Assembly (NCBI GenBank): GCA_947467345.1
Contig: CANIHD010000004.1
Coordinates: 62,001 to 126,000 of the forward strand
DNA: 64,000 nucleotides
DNA from: Alphaproteobacteria bacterium
Lineage (GTDB): Bacteria; Pseudomonadota; Alphaproteobacteria; Micropepsales; Micropepsaceae
Direction of reading: 5' to 3'
This document shows positions 42,040 to 51,680 of the stretch, one piece after another. Numbering within the stretch: the stretch's first letter is position 1; every line of letters starts with the position of its first letter. The notes below the pieces were generated by a model. It worked only from the letters and a program-made list of their open reading frames with translations, did no database searches and was not told the DNA's origin. Position numbers and translations under genes: made by a program.

Positions 42040-43544
42040 GCGCTGGCGCGTTTCGGCTCGTCGGGACTCTCGGACTTCTCCACGACTTCACCGGTATCCA
42101 AGCCCAGATCTTTCAGCTTGCGATACAGCGTCGAGCGGCCAATGCCGAGGCGGCGCGCCACTTCCGACATATGCCCGTCGTAACGCGAGATGGCCATGCG
42201 GATGAGTTCGGATTCCAATTCCTCAAGCTTGCGCAAGTGACCGGACATATCCGTCGCCATCACCATATAAGCGGATGACCGTGCAGGCGTTGCCGCTTGC
42301 GCCGGCGTCGTGGTGGACGGAACAGTCGCACCCGCCACTGGCCTCTGCACGGCAACGACGCCCATGGCGCTCGCGATCTGCGGGAAGTCGACGATATCGA
42401 GCACGTCGGACTCGCAAAGAACCACGGCGCGGAAAACCGTGTTCTCGAGCTGGCGCACATTGCCCGGCCAATTGTAGGCATCGAGCATCGTTTCGGCTTG
42501 CGGTGTGAAACCGGAAATCGGTTTGTTCTCTTCGGCCGAAAAGCGTGCCGCAAAATAGGCAGCCAAGGCCGGAATATCTTCGCGGCGATCGCGCAAAGGC
42601 GGAATCTGCATCGGGAAAACATTCAGGCGATAATAGAGATCCTCGCGAAAGCGCCCTTCACGCGTGAGCTCGCTAAGGTCGTGATTGGTGGCCGAGATGA
42701 TGCGCACATCGACTTTCACGGGGCGCTTGGCACCAACCGGATCGATCTCGCCTTCCTGCAACGCGCGCAGGAGCTTCACCTGCATGTCCAGGCGCAGTTC
42801 ACCGATCTCATCGAGAAACAACGTACCGCCGTCTGCCTCCTGGAACTTGCCGAGATGCTTGTCGGTGGCGCCGGTGAAGGCTCCCTTCTCATGGCCGAAC
42901 AGAATGCTTTCGATCAAATTCTCTGGGATGGCACCACAATTCACCGCGACGAAGGCGCGGCCGGCGCGGTCGGAAGATCCTTGAATGGCGCGCGCGATCA
43001 GTTCCTTGCCGACGCCCGATTCCCCTTCAATGAGAATAGGAATGGTCGATTGCGCGGCGCGCTGGCCGATCTTGATGACCTGACGCATGATGGCGCTCTT
43101 GGCGATCAGATCGTCGAACGCGAGGAGGTTCTGCGTCTTCTTCTTCAGGCGCGAAACTTCGCCCGTCAGGGCGCCGAGCTTCAACGCATTCTGAATCGAA
43201 ACGCGGATTCGTTCGGGGCTGGCCGGCTTGACCAGAAAATCGGTGGCGCCGGCACGCATGGCTTCGACGGCTGAATCGATGCCGCCTTTTGCGGTCAGCA
43301 CAATGACCGGCGTGCCTTGATTGACGGCGCGCAATTTGCTGAGAACCTCGGTGCCGTCGATATCGGGCATCACCAGATCGAGCAGCACCAGAGATATAGA
43401 CTCGCCGCGCGGTCCGAAGAGAAGGTCGAGTGCGGGCCCGCCACCCGGCGCCGTTACGACCGTCAGACCAAGCCGCACAATGGCGGCTTCCAAGACGCGC
43501 CGCTGTACGGGATCGTCGTCGACAACAAGGATCGTTTGGCTCAT
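42036..43544 (-). CDS. Sigma-54-dependent response regulator (NtrC family)
   Basis: The 502-residue regulator has a receiver (ILVVDDDPVQRRVLEAAI, phosphoacceptor in LVLLDLVMPDIDG, Lys in LVKPASPE), an AAA+ domain with Walker A GESGVGKE, the sigma-54 contact GAFTGA, Walker B GGTLFLDEIGEL and arginine finger region, and a Fis-type helix-turn-helix (MSEVARRLGIGRSTLYRKLK). A long Pro/Thr/Ala linker (about 400-435) precedes the DNA-binding domain. No kinase gene is adjacent. The target genes are unknown; sigma-54 promoters would be expected. Confidence 0.92.
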   Translation of the reverse strand: MSQTILVVDDDPVQRRVLEAAIVRLGLTVVTAPGGGPALDLLFGPRGESISLVLLDLVMPDIDGTEVLSKLRAVNQGTPVIVLTAKGGIDSAVEAMRAGATDFLVKPASPERIRVSIQNALKLGALTGEVSRLKKKTQNLLAFDDLIAKSAIMRQVIKIGQRAAQSTIPILIEGESGVGKELIARAIQGSSDRAGRAFVAVNCGAIPENLIESILFGHEKGAFTGATDKHLGKFQEADGGTLFLDEIGELRLDMQVKLLRALQEGEIDPVGAKRPVKVDVRIISATNHDLSELTREGRFREDLYYRLNVFPMQIPPLRDRREDIPALAAYFAARFSAEENKPISGFTPQAETMLDAYNWPGNVRQLENTVFRAVVLCESDVLDIVDFPQIASAMGVVAVQRPVAGATVPSTTTPAQAATPARSSAYMVMATDMSGHLRKLEELESELIRMAISRYDGHMSEVARRLGIGRSTLYRKLKDLGLDTGEVVEKSESPDEPKRASA

Positions 43545-44273
43545 AGGGCGCTGAAACCTTTTTTTGCGATGTCCCGGTTTCGTGCAGTTTCACCTATGAG
43601 AGGTAAAAGTGGCTTTAAGCATCCCAAAACGTGTCAGCTGAGTTACGAAAGAATTGCGCGAGGCACGACACCTCAATGTAACATCGTCATTCGCGCTACG
43701 CGGGCGTGAATGCCGCGTCATTGGCCGGCGTTTATAGTTTCCAATTCCTTTCGTTCTTCATCACCGCATTGTTCCGCGCCATCACACGTCGTTATGAATC
43801 TGGAACTCACTGCGGCGCCTGACGGGCAAAAAGCAAAATTGTTCTCCGACCAACGTCAGACTTGATCCGAGGGAGAACCGGGACCCGAGTCCGAACGCGA
43901 TCAAGATTTTCGAATTCTTTGCTGCGTCTCTACCTGGGTCCGGGTCTGCGGCGCATCGGCCGAGCTTAGAAACTCTCATTGTCATGGCCCCGCTTGACGG
44001 GGCCATCCAGCGCTCACGCGTCCGCGTGAGCGGGAGAGCCTGCAATCGCCATGACATTTTAGGGAGGCGCAGCCCAGATGCGGCGACTCGCCGCGCCGCG
44101 CCCTTTCCATAAACATCTGGAATTGCTCGTGATTTTTGGGTTTCAGGTAGTACGCTGGGGCCACGTGGTATCGGCGGAACGCTTGCCTGGCGAGGGCCGA
44201 TGCTTTACCTCGCGATGAACGCCTATTCGCGCAGACAATTGCCCAAATACTTATATCGGGAGCAAAGCCAGCC
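43545..44273. other. 729-base stretch without a protein gene, rich in repeats
   Basis: Reading all frames shows only short arginine-rich shadows. The stretch includes the upstream region of the sigma-54 regulator (43545-43700), an AT-richer centre, a family C fragment (GGGTCCGGGTCTGCG, 43936-43951), a truncated family B copy and, near 44205-44273, the leader of the subunit IV gene. Confidence 0.65.
43980..44056. repeat. Palindromic repeat family B, copy 3 (internally deleted)
   Basis: It starts TGTCATGGCCCCGCTTGAC, retains CAGCGCTCACGCGTCCGCGTG, and ends ATCGCCATGACA. The closing GGCCCGC...GCGGGCC hairpin present in the other copies is missing. Confidence 0.8.
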
Positions 44274-44438
44274 ATGGCCGACGGATCGCACCACAACCAC
44301 GACCATTATGTCCCTGGCACCATGGACATCAGCCACCATGAAAAGACCTGGCTGGCCTTTTGGGCCGGCACCAAATGGGCGGCGATCGTCATCATCTTCC
44401 TCGTGGTCATCTTGGCGATTTTTCGGACGAACGGCTGA
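44274..44438 (+). CDS. aa3-type cytochrome c oxidase subunit IV
   Basis: The 54-residue protein (MADGSHHNHDHYVPGTMDIS, HHEKTWLAFW, then a single membrane helix AAIVIIFLVVILAIF) matches the small alphaproteobacterial subunit IV family (COX4_pro_2). It is a single-helix accessory subunit of the aa3 oxidase in the inner membrane. It is encoded just upstream of the transhydrogenase genes, a common location. The other oxidase genes are not in the window. Confidence 0.9.
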   Translation: MADGSHHNHDHYVPGTMDISHHEKTWLAFWAGTKWAAIVIIFLVVILAIFRTNG

Positions 44439-44569
44439 GGGCTACGTTCCCCTTTCCTTTCGTGTCAGTCTCGGTAATCGTAGCGCCATCGTTTAGCGTA
44501 CACAGTACTGCGTAAGCTCACGCGAATACGCCTTCGTCCTGCCGCTCCAAAATCCGAAGACACCGCCTC

Positions 44570-45709
44570 ATGGCTATAACAATCGCGATCCCGAAAGAGC
44601 GGCGCGCCGCCGAGACGCGCGTTGCCGCAACGCCGGAAACCGTCAAGAAGTTCAAGACTCTTGGCCTGGACGTCGTGGTTGAGACCGGCGCCGGCGACGC
44701 TACCAAGATTTCCGATGCTGATTACACCGCCGCAGGCGCGACTATCGCCGCCTCCGCAGCCGAGGCGCTGAAGAACGCCGATATCGTTCTGAAAGTGCGC
44801 GGCCCCGACGCCAATGAAATCGGGCTTCTCAAGCGCGGCGCGATTCTCGCGGCCCTACTCGCACCGGCGACTGAAAAAGACCTCATCGCCAAATTGGCGG
44901 AAGCCGGTGTGGTGGCGTTCTCGATGGAATTGCTGCCGCGCATCAGCCGTGCCCAGGCCATGGACGTGCTGTCGTCGCAGGCCAATCTTGCCGGCTATAA
45001 AGCGGTGATCGATGCCGCCGCGCAGTTCGGCCGCGCTATGCCGATGATGATGACGGCAGCCGGCACCATTGCCCCCGCCCGCGTGCTGGTGATGGGCGTT
45101 GGTGTCGCCGGTCTTCAGGCCATCGCCACCGCGAAACGCCTCGGCGCCATTGTTTCGGCCACCGACGTGCGGCCCGCCACCAAAGAGCAATGCGAATCCC
45201 TGGGCGCCACTTTCGTGGCCGTCATCGACGACGAGTTCAAACAAGCGCAGACGGCGACCGGCTATGCCAAGGAAATGTCCAAGGACTATCAGGCGAAGCA
45301 GCAGGCGCTGATTTCCGAGACCATCAAAAAGCAGGACATCGTCATCACCACCGCGTTGATCCCTGGCCGCAAGGCGCCGGTGCTGGTCACCGAAGAGATG
45401 GTCAAAACGATGAAGCCGGGTTCGATCATCGTCGATCTGGCGGCAGAGCAAGGTGGCAATTGCCCGCTGACAGTGGCCAACGAAGTGGTCGAGCGCCACG
45501 GCGTGACGCTGATGGGCTACACCAACCTTCCCGGCCGCCTGGCCGTGGATACGTCCAGCCTTTATGCACGCAACCTCTTCAATTTCGTCAGCCTGTTTGT
45601 CGATAAGAAAACGGCAGATGTGGTGCTCAACTGGGACGACGAAATCATCAAAGGGGCCGGCGTGACCCGCGACGGCGCCGTCACTCACCCCGCCGCCAAA
45701 CAGGCCTGA
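44570..45709 (+). CDS. pntAA: NAD(P) transhydrogenase subunit alpha, part 1
   Basis: The 379-residue protein is the soluble NAD(H)-binding dI component: [20 protein letters not shown] (N-terminus), [20 protein letters not shown], the Rossmann motif [20 protein letters not shown], and [14 protein letters not shown]. It delivers hydride to the membrane complex that makes NADPH at the expense of proton motive force. It forms an operon with pntAB (49-base gap) and pntB. Confidence 0.95.
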   Translation: MAITIAIPKERRAAETRVAATPETVKKFKTLGLDVVVETGAGDATKISDADYTAAGATIAASAAEALKNADIVLKVRGPDANEIGLLKRGAILAALLAPATEKDLIAKLAEAGVVAFSMELLPRISRAQAMDVLSSQANLAGYKAVIDAAAQFGRAMPMMMTAAGTIAPARVLVMGVGVAGLQAIATAKRLGAIVSATDVRPATKEQCESLGATFVAVIDDEFKQAQTATGYAKEMSKDYQAKQQALISETIKKQDIVITTALIPGRKAPVLVTEEMVKTMKPGSIIVDLAAEQGGNCPLTVANEVVERHGVTLMGYTNLPGRLAVDTSSLYARNLFNFVSLFVDKKTADVVLNWDDEIIKGAGVTRDGAVTHPAAKQA

Positions 45710-45758
45710 TGCCGATGCGGCCACACACCTCAAAATTCATCCGTTTGCGGAGGATTTG

Positions 45759-46067
45759 ATGGAAGCCATCGATCCGTTTATTTTTCGCCTCTCCATTTTC
45801 GTGCTGGCCTGTTTTGTCGGCTATTACGTGGTGTGGAGCGTCACGCCCGCTCTCCACACGCCGCTGATGAGCGTGACCAACGCCATCTCCTCGGTGATCG
45901 TGGTCGGCGCGCTGATCGCGGTTTCGGTGACGGCGTTGAATGACTCAGCCTGGATTTCGAAGATCCTCGGCTTTTTCGCGTTGATCCTGGCCTCGGTGAA
46001 TATTTTCGGCGGCTTCCTGGTCACCCAGCGCATGCTCGCGATGTATAAGAAAAAAGAGAAGAAGTGA
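45759..46067 (+). CDS. pntAB: NAD(P) transhydrogenase subunit alpha, part 2
   Basis: The 102-residue membrane subunit has three helices ([52 protein letters not shown]) and a basic tail MYKKKEKK. I start at ATG 45759 because GGAGG ends five bases earlier. It forms part of the dII proton channel with PntB. Confidence 0.95.
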   Translation: MEAIDPFIFRLSIFVLACFVGYYVVWSVTPALHTPLMSVTNAISSVIVVGALIAVSVTALNDSAWISKILGFFALILASVNIFGGFLVTQRMLAMYKKKEKK

Positions 46068-46080
46068 GGCGGGGTCCCAG

Positions 46081-47478
46081 ATGAACGCCAATCTCGCCGC
46101 CATTCTCTATCTCGTCGCAGGGGTACTGTTCATTCAGGCGCTGCGCGGCCTCTCGAATCCGGAAATGTCGCGCAGCGGCAATCGCAACGGCATGATCGGC
46201 ATGGCGATCGCGATCGTCACCACGCTGTTTGCGACTGGGCTCAAGGACCCACTGACCTGGGGCATGATCTTCGCAGGCCTTGCCATTGGCGGCGGCCTCG
46301 GCGCGGTGACGGCACGGCGCATTGCCATGACGGCGATGCCGCAGCTTGTCGCCTTCTTTCACTCGCTGGTGGGTCTTGCCGCCGTCCTGGTCGCGGCCGC
46401 CGCGCTCTATAGCCCGGAAGCTTACAATATCGGCCTACCGGGCGAGATCCACACCTTCAGCATCATCGAGATGAGCCTTGGCGTCGCCGTGGGCGCCATC
46501 ACCTTCACGGGCTCGATCATCGCCTTTGCCAAATTGAATGGCAACATGTCGGGCGCGCCCATTCTTCTGCCCGCACGGCACATCATCAATCTTCTGCTGC
46601 TCGGCAGCATTGTCGGTCTGACGATCTATTTCATCAGCGCTCAAGAGCCGTGGATTTTCTGGGCCATTACGGTTCTGTCGCTGATCCTCGGCTTCACGCT
46701 CATCATTCCCATCGGCGGCGCCGACATGCCCGTGGTGGTGTCGATGCTGAATTCCTATTCCGGCTGGGCGGCCGCGTTGATCGGCTTCACGCTGGAGAAC
46801 ACCGCGCTGATCATCACCGGCGCGCTGGTCGGTTCGTCGGGCGCGATCCTTTCCTACATTATGTGCAAAGGGATGAACCGCTCCTTCATCTCGGTCATCG
46901 CGGGCGGCTTCGGCGGCGAAGTAGCGGCCGGCGGCGGCGTGGTGGAAACGCGCCCCGTGAAGCAAGGTTCGGCCGAAGACGCCGCCTTCATCATGAAGAA
47001 CGCGGCCTCCGTCATCATCGTGCCGGGATACGGCATGGCGGTGGCCCAGGCACAGCATGCGTTGCGCGAAATGGCCGACCTTCTGAAGAAGGAAGGCGTG
47101 AAGGTTTCCTACGCCATTCATCCGGTGGCCGGACGCATGCCGGGGCATATGAACGTGCTGCTGGCTGAAGCCAGCGTTCCCTACGACGAAGTATTCGAGC
47201 TGGAAGACATCAACTCGCAATTTGCGCAGGCCGACGTCGCCTATGTCATCGGCGCCAATGACGTGACCAATCCGTCGGCCAAAACCAATCCGCAATCGCC
47301 GATCTACGGTATGCCGGTGCTGGATGTCGAAAAGGCCAAAACGGTTCTCTTCATCAAGCGCGGCATGGGTTCGGGTTATGCCGGCATCGAGAACGAGCTG
47401 TTCTTCCGCGACAACACCATGATGCTGTTCGCCGACGCCAAGAAGATGACCGAAGGCATCGTCAAAGCGCTCGGATAA
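46081..47478 (+). CDS. pntB: NAD(P) transhydrogenase subunit beta
   Basis: The 465-residue subunit has about eight to nine membrane helices (residues 1-260) and the soluble NADP-binding dIII domain (about 290-465): IVPGYGMAVAQAQHAL, YAIHPVAGRMPGHMNVLLAE, VIGANDVTNPSAKTNPQSPI, FIKRGMGSGYAGIENELFF. All match the family. It follows pntAB after 13 bases. Confidence 0.96.
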   Translation: MNANLAAILYLVAGVLFIQALRGLSNPEMSRSGNRNGMIGMAIAIVTTLFATGLKDPLTWGMIFAGLAIGGGLGAVTARRIAMTAMPQLVAFFHSLVGLAAVLVAAAALYSPEAYNIGLPGEIHTFSIIEMSLGVAVGAITFTGSIIAFAKLNGNMSGAPILLPARHIINLLLLGSIVGLTIYFISAQEPWIFWAITVLSLILGFTLIIPIGGADMPVVVSMLNSYSGWAAALIGFTLENTALIITGALVGSSGAILSYIMCKGMNRSFISVIAGGFGGEVAAGGGVVETRPVKQGSAEDAAFIMKNAASVIIVPGYGMAVAQAQHALREMADLLKKEGVKVSYAIHPVAGRMPGHMNVLLAEASVPYDEVFELEDINSQFAQADVAYVIGANDVTNPSAKTNPQSPIYGMPVLDVEKAKTVLFIKRGMGSGYAGIENELFFRDNTMMLFADAKKMTEGIVKALG

Positions 47479-47513
47479 TTTTCGTCCGGGCAGCGCGCAC
47501 CGGGAGAGTCCGC

Positions 47514-47864
47514 ATGGACATCTATCACGTCTGGTGTGATCTCAAGCCCGGAGTGAAGGACACCGAATTCACCCGCGCGCTGGACGCCTATATGGGACAT
47601 CTTAAAGCGCGCGGCGCCATCGAGGGCTGGCGTCTGACGCGCCGCAAGCTCGGCCTCGACCCCAAAGAGCTCGGCGATTTTCATATCATGATCGAGGTTC
47701 GCGATCTGGCTCAGCTCGACGCAGCCTTCGGCCTCGCCGCCGAACGCCGCGAACCCACCGAAAGCGTGCATCACGGCGTCAACGCGCTGGCCTACAATCT
47801 GACTTTCGCGCTCTATCGCGACTTCCCCGACGCCCACCGCCACGAAGGCGAAGAGCGGTTTTAA
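47514..47864 (+). CDS. DUF6614 protein
   Basis: The 116-residue cytosolic protein (MDIYHVWCDLKPGVKDTEFT, AIEGWRLTRRKLGLDPKELG, HHGVNALAYNLTFALYRDFP) matches DUF6614, a dimeric alpha-beta barrel-like family of unknown role. It begins 35 bases after pntB with GGGAGAG upstream and may be read through from the transhydrogenase operon. Confidence 0.82.
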   Translation: MDIYHVWCDLKPGVKDTEFTRALDAYMGHLKARGAIEGWRLTRRKLGLDPKELGDFHIMIEVRDLAQLDAAFGLAAERREPTESVHHGVNALAYNLTFALYRDFPDAHRHEGEERF

Positions 47865-47903
47865 TGGACGCGTTCCGCGGCCGCGATGCGTCCGAAGTTC
47901 ATT

Positions 47904-48036
47904 TGTCATCCCCTTCCCTTCGCGATGCGTAGGCATCGCGAAGGGAAGGGGATCCAGGTGTTAAAATACGCGCGCTTGACTGAGACCTGGATCCCGGGTC
48001 GCGCGGCGTATTCACGCCGCTTGCCCGGGATGACAG
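47904..48036. repeat. Composite palindromic repeat (family C, copy 2, with inverted partner)
   Basis: The first half, CCCCTTCCCTTCGCGATGC facing GCATCGCGAAGGGAAGGGG, is a near-perfect hairpin. The second half, ACCTGGATCCCGGGTCGCG to CTTGCCCGGGATGACAG, repeats the family C ends seen at 35938. A GATCCAGGT joins the halves in inverted orientation. Confidence 0.83.
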
Positions 48037-48120
48037 AGAGGGGCAAATGCCGCAACGTAATCATCTAGGCATTTGAGCGGCGATCACCACCTCTCGCACG
48101 ACACCCCGGTTTCGCGCACA

Positions 48121-48828
48121 ATGGAAACGATGGGCGGATTTCTCACCGGGGCGGAATTGGAAGCATTGGCGCTGTCCTTTCGGATAGCGAGCATTTCCGT
48201 TTTGATCACCCTGCCCTTCGCCTTCGCTGCCGGGCTGTTGCTGGCGCGCGCACAATTCCCCGGTAAATCTTTGGTCGATGGCATTGTGCATCTGCCCCTG
48301 GTGCTGCCGCCGGTCGCGATGGGTTATTTGCTGCTGGTTATCTTCGGCACGCGCGCGCCGCTCGGCGCCTGGCTGTTGGAGAATTTGGGGATTCGCTTCG
48401 TGTTCAGTTGGACCGGAGCTGTGCTGGCTTCCGCCATTCTCACCTTTCCGTTTCAGGTGCGCGCGATCCGGCTTTCGCTGGAAGCGGAAGATCCGCGCCT
48501 GTCGCAAGCAGCCGAGACATTGGGCGCCAGCGCCCTCGACCGTCTGATGAGTTTGCATATCCCCCTCGCCCTACCCGGCATACTCGCCGGCGCAGTCACA
48601 GCCTTCGCAGCCTGCCTCGGAGAGTTCGGCGCCATCATCACCTTCGTATCGAACATTCCAGGCGAAACGCGCACCATTCCGCTGGCGATCTACACCGCCA
48701 TCCAATCTCCCGGCGGTGAGGCAGCGGCGGCGCGGCTTTCGGCCCTTTCCATCGCGCTTGCGCTTTTGGGATTGATCCTCGCGGAATTCTTGGCGCGGCG
48801 CGCGCGGATCGCCACCGGACGCGCATGA
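48121..48828 (+). CDS. modB: Molybdate ABC transporter permease
   Basis: The permease of about 235 residues has five to six membrane helices and the EAA loop ETLGASALDRLMSLHIPLAL, followed by CLGEFGAIITFVSNIPGETR, a segment typical of ModB. It forms the channel for molybdate or tungstate. The start is uncertain: ATG 48121, ATG 48130 or an upstream TTG are all possible. Its stop overlaps modC by four bases. Confidence 0.92.
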   Translation: METMGGFLTGAELEALALSFRIASISVLITLPFAFAAGLLLARAQFPGKSLVDGIVHLPLVLPPVAMGYLLLVIFGTRAPLGAWLLENLGIRFVFSWTGAVLASAILTFPFQVRAIRLSLEAEDPRLSQAAETLGASALDRLMSLHIPLALPGILAGAVTAFAACLGEFGAIITFVSNIPGETRTIPLAIYTAIQSPGGEAAAARLSALSIALALLGLILAEFLARRARIATGRA

Positions 48829-49910
48829 CCGGACATATCGCCATCTCCACGCAGCTTGGCGCGTTCGCGCTCGACGCCGCATTCGAGCTGCCGGATTCCG
48901 ACGTGACCGCTCTGTTCGGCCCGTCCGGCGCGGGCAAATCCACCATCGTGCACGCCATCGCGGGACTTATGATGCCCGCGAAAGGGCAGATCACTATTGG
49001 TGGCGAGACACTGCTCGATACGGAGCGCAATATCTCAGTCCCAGCCCGTCAGCGGCGCCTCGGCGTGGTGTTTCAGGATTCGCGCCTGTTTCCGCATCTC
49101 TCGGTGCGTGGCAATCTTCTCTATGGCTGGCGGCGCGCTGCAGCGCCTTGCGGCGCCGATGAAGTAGACCGTGTTACACGCCTTCTCGGACTCGAAAATT
49201 TTCTGGAGCGCAAACCGCGCACGCTCTCCGGAGGTGAACGTAGCCGTGTTGCATTGGGACGCGCGCTTCTGATGGGCCCGCGTGCGCTTCTGCTCGACGA
49301 ACCGCTGACCGGGCTCGACGCCACGCGCAAAGGCGAAATTCTTCCCTATCTCGAACGCATCCGTGACGAGGAAAAGTTGCCCATTCTTTATGTGAGCCAC
49401 GCAATAGACGAGATCACGCGGTTTGCCGATCGCATCGTCGTTCTGAATGCGGGGCGCGTAGTGGCCGAAGGCTCATTGTTCGACGTCACGGCGCGGCTCG
49501 ATCTTGCGAGCGGACAGGCGATGTTTCCCGGAACCATCTTGGACGCCACAGTCGCGGCGCATGACCGCCCGTTCGGTCTGACCGAGCTTGCCATTGGCGG
49601 CGAACGCTTGGTCGTTCCCGCCATGACGCGGAATATCGGCGATAAAATCCGTATACGGATCGATGCGCAGGACGTCATGCTGGCGCTGTCGCGCCCCTCA
49701 GACGTCAGCGCTAATAATATCTTGCCTGCCATCATTGAAGAGATGCGTGCCCATGACGAGACGGCGATGGATGTAAAATTGCGGCTTGGAGAAACGCGAT
49801 TGCTGGCGCGCGTCACGCGGCGCTCGGCGGAACGCCTCGGCCTTGCCGTGGAGGGGGATGTCTTCGCCATCATTAAAGCCGTGACCGTCGGCGGGCGCGA
49901 CGGCGCTTAG
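48825..49910 (+). CDS. modC: Molybdate ABC transporter ATP-binding protein
   Basis: The 361-residue ATPase has Walker A GPSGAGKST (about 32-40), the signature LSGGERSRVALGRALL, Walker B ALLLDEPLTGLDA and the H-loop VSHAIDE, followed by a TOBE/Mop domain (about 290-355) that binds oxyanion. It energises ModB. No modA or modE gene lies nearby: DUF6614 is upstream and an unrelated small gene is downstream. Confidence 0.94.
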   Translation: MTGHIAISTQLGAFALDAAFELPDSDVTALFGPSGAGKSTIVHAIAGLMMPAKGQITIGGETLLDTERNISVPARQRRLGVVFQDSRLFPHLSVRGNLLYGWRRAAAPCGADEVDRVTRLLGLENFLERKPRTLSGGERSRVALGRALLMGPRALLLDEPLTGLDATRKGEILPYLERIRDEEKLPILYVSHAIDEITRFADRIVVLNAGRVVAEGSLFDVTARLDLASGQAMFPGTILDATVAAHDRPFGLTELAIGGERLVVPAMTRNIGDKIRIRIDAQDVMLALSRPSDVSANNILPAIIEEMRAHDETAMDVKLRLGETRLLARVTRRSAERLGLAVEGDVFAIIKAVTVGGRDGA

Positions 49911-49925
49911 ACGCTCACGATATTG

Positions 49926-50222
49926 TCAGTCCCAGGTGGGGCGCGCGATCATGGTTTGAAAGACGCTTTCCAGCGCGCCCTCCAATTCGGCGACGGGGGC
50001 CGATTTCTCGGTCTGCCAGTTCGGCGCCGCGCCATGCACGGTAAAGCGCCCTTCCGAATCCGGGCCGTCCAGCCAGATATGGCCGGCGCTCTCGTGCCGG
50101 CTTCCGCGCCAGTAATATGCAATGATGGACCGTAAGGGCCCGCTGCGGTCGCGCGCATAGACATGCAACTCATGGCGGGCCGCCCAAGGCATCAAAATCG
50201 CATCGACCGCCGCGTAATCCAT
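49926..50222 (-). CDS. Hypothetical protein
   Basis: The 98-residue product (MDYAAVDAILMPWAARHELH, RDRSGPLRSIIAYYWRGSRH, FTVHGAAPNWQTEKSAP) has alternating beta-helix character and no signal peptide. I do not recognise a family. Support comes from an open frame that fills the space between convergent modC and the Kelch gene, and from normal codon usage. Confidence 0.6.
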   Translation of the reverse strand: MDYAAVDAILMPWAARHELHVYARDRSGPLRSIIAYYWRGSRHESAGHIWLDGPDSEGRFTVHGAAPNWQTEKSAPVAELEGALESVFQTMIARPTWD

Positions 50223-50391
50223 CGTTAGACCCTCATCTCACACCGGGGCTTACTCCCGCGCAGGCAATATCGGCAAGCCGGCTCCGCTTTTCCAACGCCC
50301 AACGGGTCAAAATTGGGGGCGGCCGGCCTAGCCCTCCCCGGCGAAGCGGCTAGAATGCCCAAAAATAACGACAAAAAACGGAGGATGTCTT

Positions 50392-51363
50392 ATGAGCCAT
50401 TTCGCAACGCGTATCGCTCGAGCCGCCGGTCTTGGCGCTCTCTTGCTCGCCGGCAGCGCCGCCGCCCAGACCATGGATTGGGCGCCGGAAGCGCCGGTGC
50501 CGGTAGCGCGCTCTGAAGCCACCGCCGTGGGCGCTGACGGACGGGTCTATATCATCGCCGGCAAATCGCCCGGCAACGAATCCAGCGGGCTGGTGCATCA
50601 GCTCGAAACAATGAACAGCGAGTGGAGCGAAAAGGCGAAGATGCCGAATGTCGCTTCGCACGCCGGCGGCGCCACGTTGGGCGGCAAGATTTACATCGTG
50701 GGCGGCTTTATCGGCGACGTTCACGTCGGCGCTATGGACCGTGTGTTCGAATATGACGTGAAGGCCGACACCTGGCGCGCTATGGCGCCGCTGCCGACGC
50801 CGCGCGGATCACCCATCGTGGTGGCGGCCGCAGGCAAGCTGCATGTCATCGGTGGACGTGACGCCAATAAGAAGACATTGACCGCGCACGAAGTGTTCAC
50901 GCCCGCCACCAATAGCTGGACAACGGCAGCGCCGTTGCCACTGGCGCGCGATCACGCCGGCTCCGCGGTTGTCGCGGGAAAGATTCATGTTTTCGGCGGG
51001 CGCACCGATGGGGCAGCCGATAATGTCGGCCAGCATGATGTCTACGATCCGCGCACCGATACATGGACCCAAGCTGCACCGTTGACTGTCCCACGCAGCG
51101 CCGGCGCTTCCGGCTTCATCAATGGGCGTATCATCTATGCCGGTGGCGAATGCAAAGATGCCGCCGCTCACACGACCTATGATGAAGTCGAGGCCTACGA
51201 TCCCATGACCGACAAATGGACGTTGATCGGAAAAATGCCGTCGGGACGGCATGCCGCCGCCTCGGTCGCATTGGGACCAGTGCTCTATATCATCGGCGGC
51301 AATAGCGGCTGCGGTGGCGACGGCCCGCTCACGGATGCGCAAACCTTACGTATCACGCGCTGA
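50392..51363 (+). CDS. Exported Kelch-repeat protein
   Basis: The 323-residue protein has a signal peptide (ARAAGLGALLLAGSAAAQ) and five to six Kelch motifs, each with a GG pair and a spaced Tyr/Trp, such as GGKIYIVGGF, AGKLHVIGGRD and AGKIHVFGGRT. It folds as a beta-propeller in the periplasm or outside the cell. It resembles the N-acetylneuraminate mutarotase/Kelch group, but a sugar role is not shown. GGAGG precedes the ATG. It ends five bases before the nitrile hydratase-like genes, so co-transcription is likely. Confidence 0.86.
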   Translation: MSHFATRIARAAGLGALLLAGSAAAQTMDWAPEAPVPVARSEATAVGADGRVYIIAGKSPGNESSGLVHQLETMNSEWSEKAKMPNVASHAGGATLGGKIYIVGGFIGDVHVGAMDRVFEYDVKADTWRAMAPLPTPRGSPIVVAAAGKLHVIGGRDANKKTLTAHEVFTPATNSWTTAAPLPLARDHAGSAVVAGKIHVFGGRTDGAADNVGQHDVYDPRTDTWTQAAPLTVPRSAGASGFINGRIIYAGGECKDAAAHTTYDEVEAYDPMTDKWTLIGKMPSGRHAAASVALGPVLYIIGGNSGCGGDGPLTDAQTLRITR

Positions 51364-51368
51364 TTCTC

Positions 51369-51680
51369 GTGCGCACGCCGAATGACATTGGCGGCTTGGA
51401 TGAAGGCCCGGTGGATGTTGCCATCCACGATCTGACGTTCTGGGAAAAGCAGATCGATGCATTGAACATGCTGCTCGGCGCCAAGGGCATCAGGCGCACC
51501 GATGAAAACCGGCGTTACATCGAGATGCTCGGACACGACGCTTATAACACGCTTTCCTATTACGAGCGCTGGACGGCGTCGATGTCACGGCTTCTGATCG
51601 ACAAAGGTTACATCACTCAGGAAGAGATCGACGCCAAAGTAGCGGAGATTCGTGGACGGCTTGCAAAGGACGCAGGATGA
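51369..51680 (+). CDS. Nitrile hydratase beta N-terminal-domain subunit (thiocyanate hydrolase beta-like)
   Basis: The 103-residue protein corresponds to the helical N-terminal half of nitrile hydratase beta: FWEKQIDALNMLLGAKGIRR, GHDAYNTLSYYERWTASMSR and KGYITQEEIDAKVAEIRGRL. In ordinary nitrile hydratase this is joined to the SH3-like half; here it is a separate gene that overlaps the next by four bases (ATGA). The start is a GTG five bases after the Kelch stop and probably relies on coupling. Confidence 0.87.
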   Translation: MRTPNDIGGLDEGPVDVAIHDLTFWEKQIDALNMLLGAKGIRRTDENRRYIEMLGHDAYNTLSYYERWTASMSRLLIDKGYITQEEIDAKVAEIRGRLAKDAG

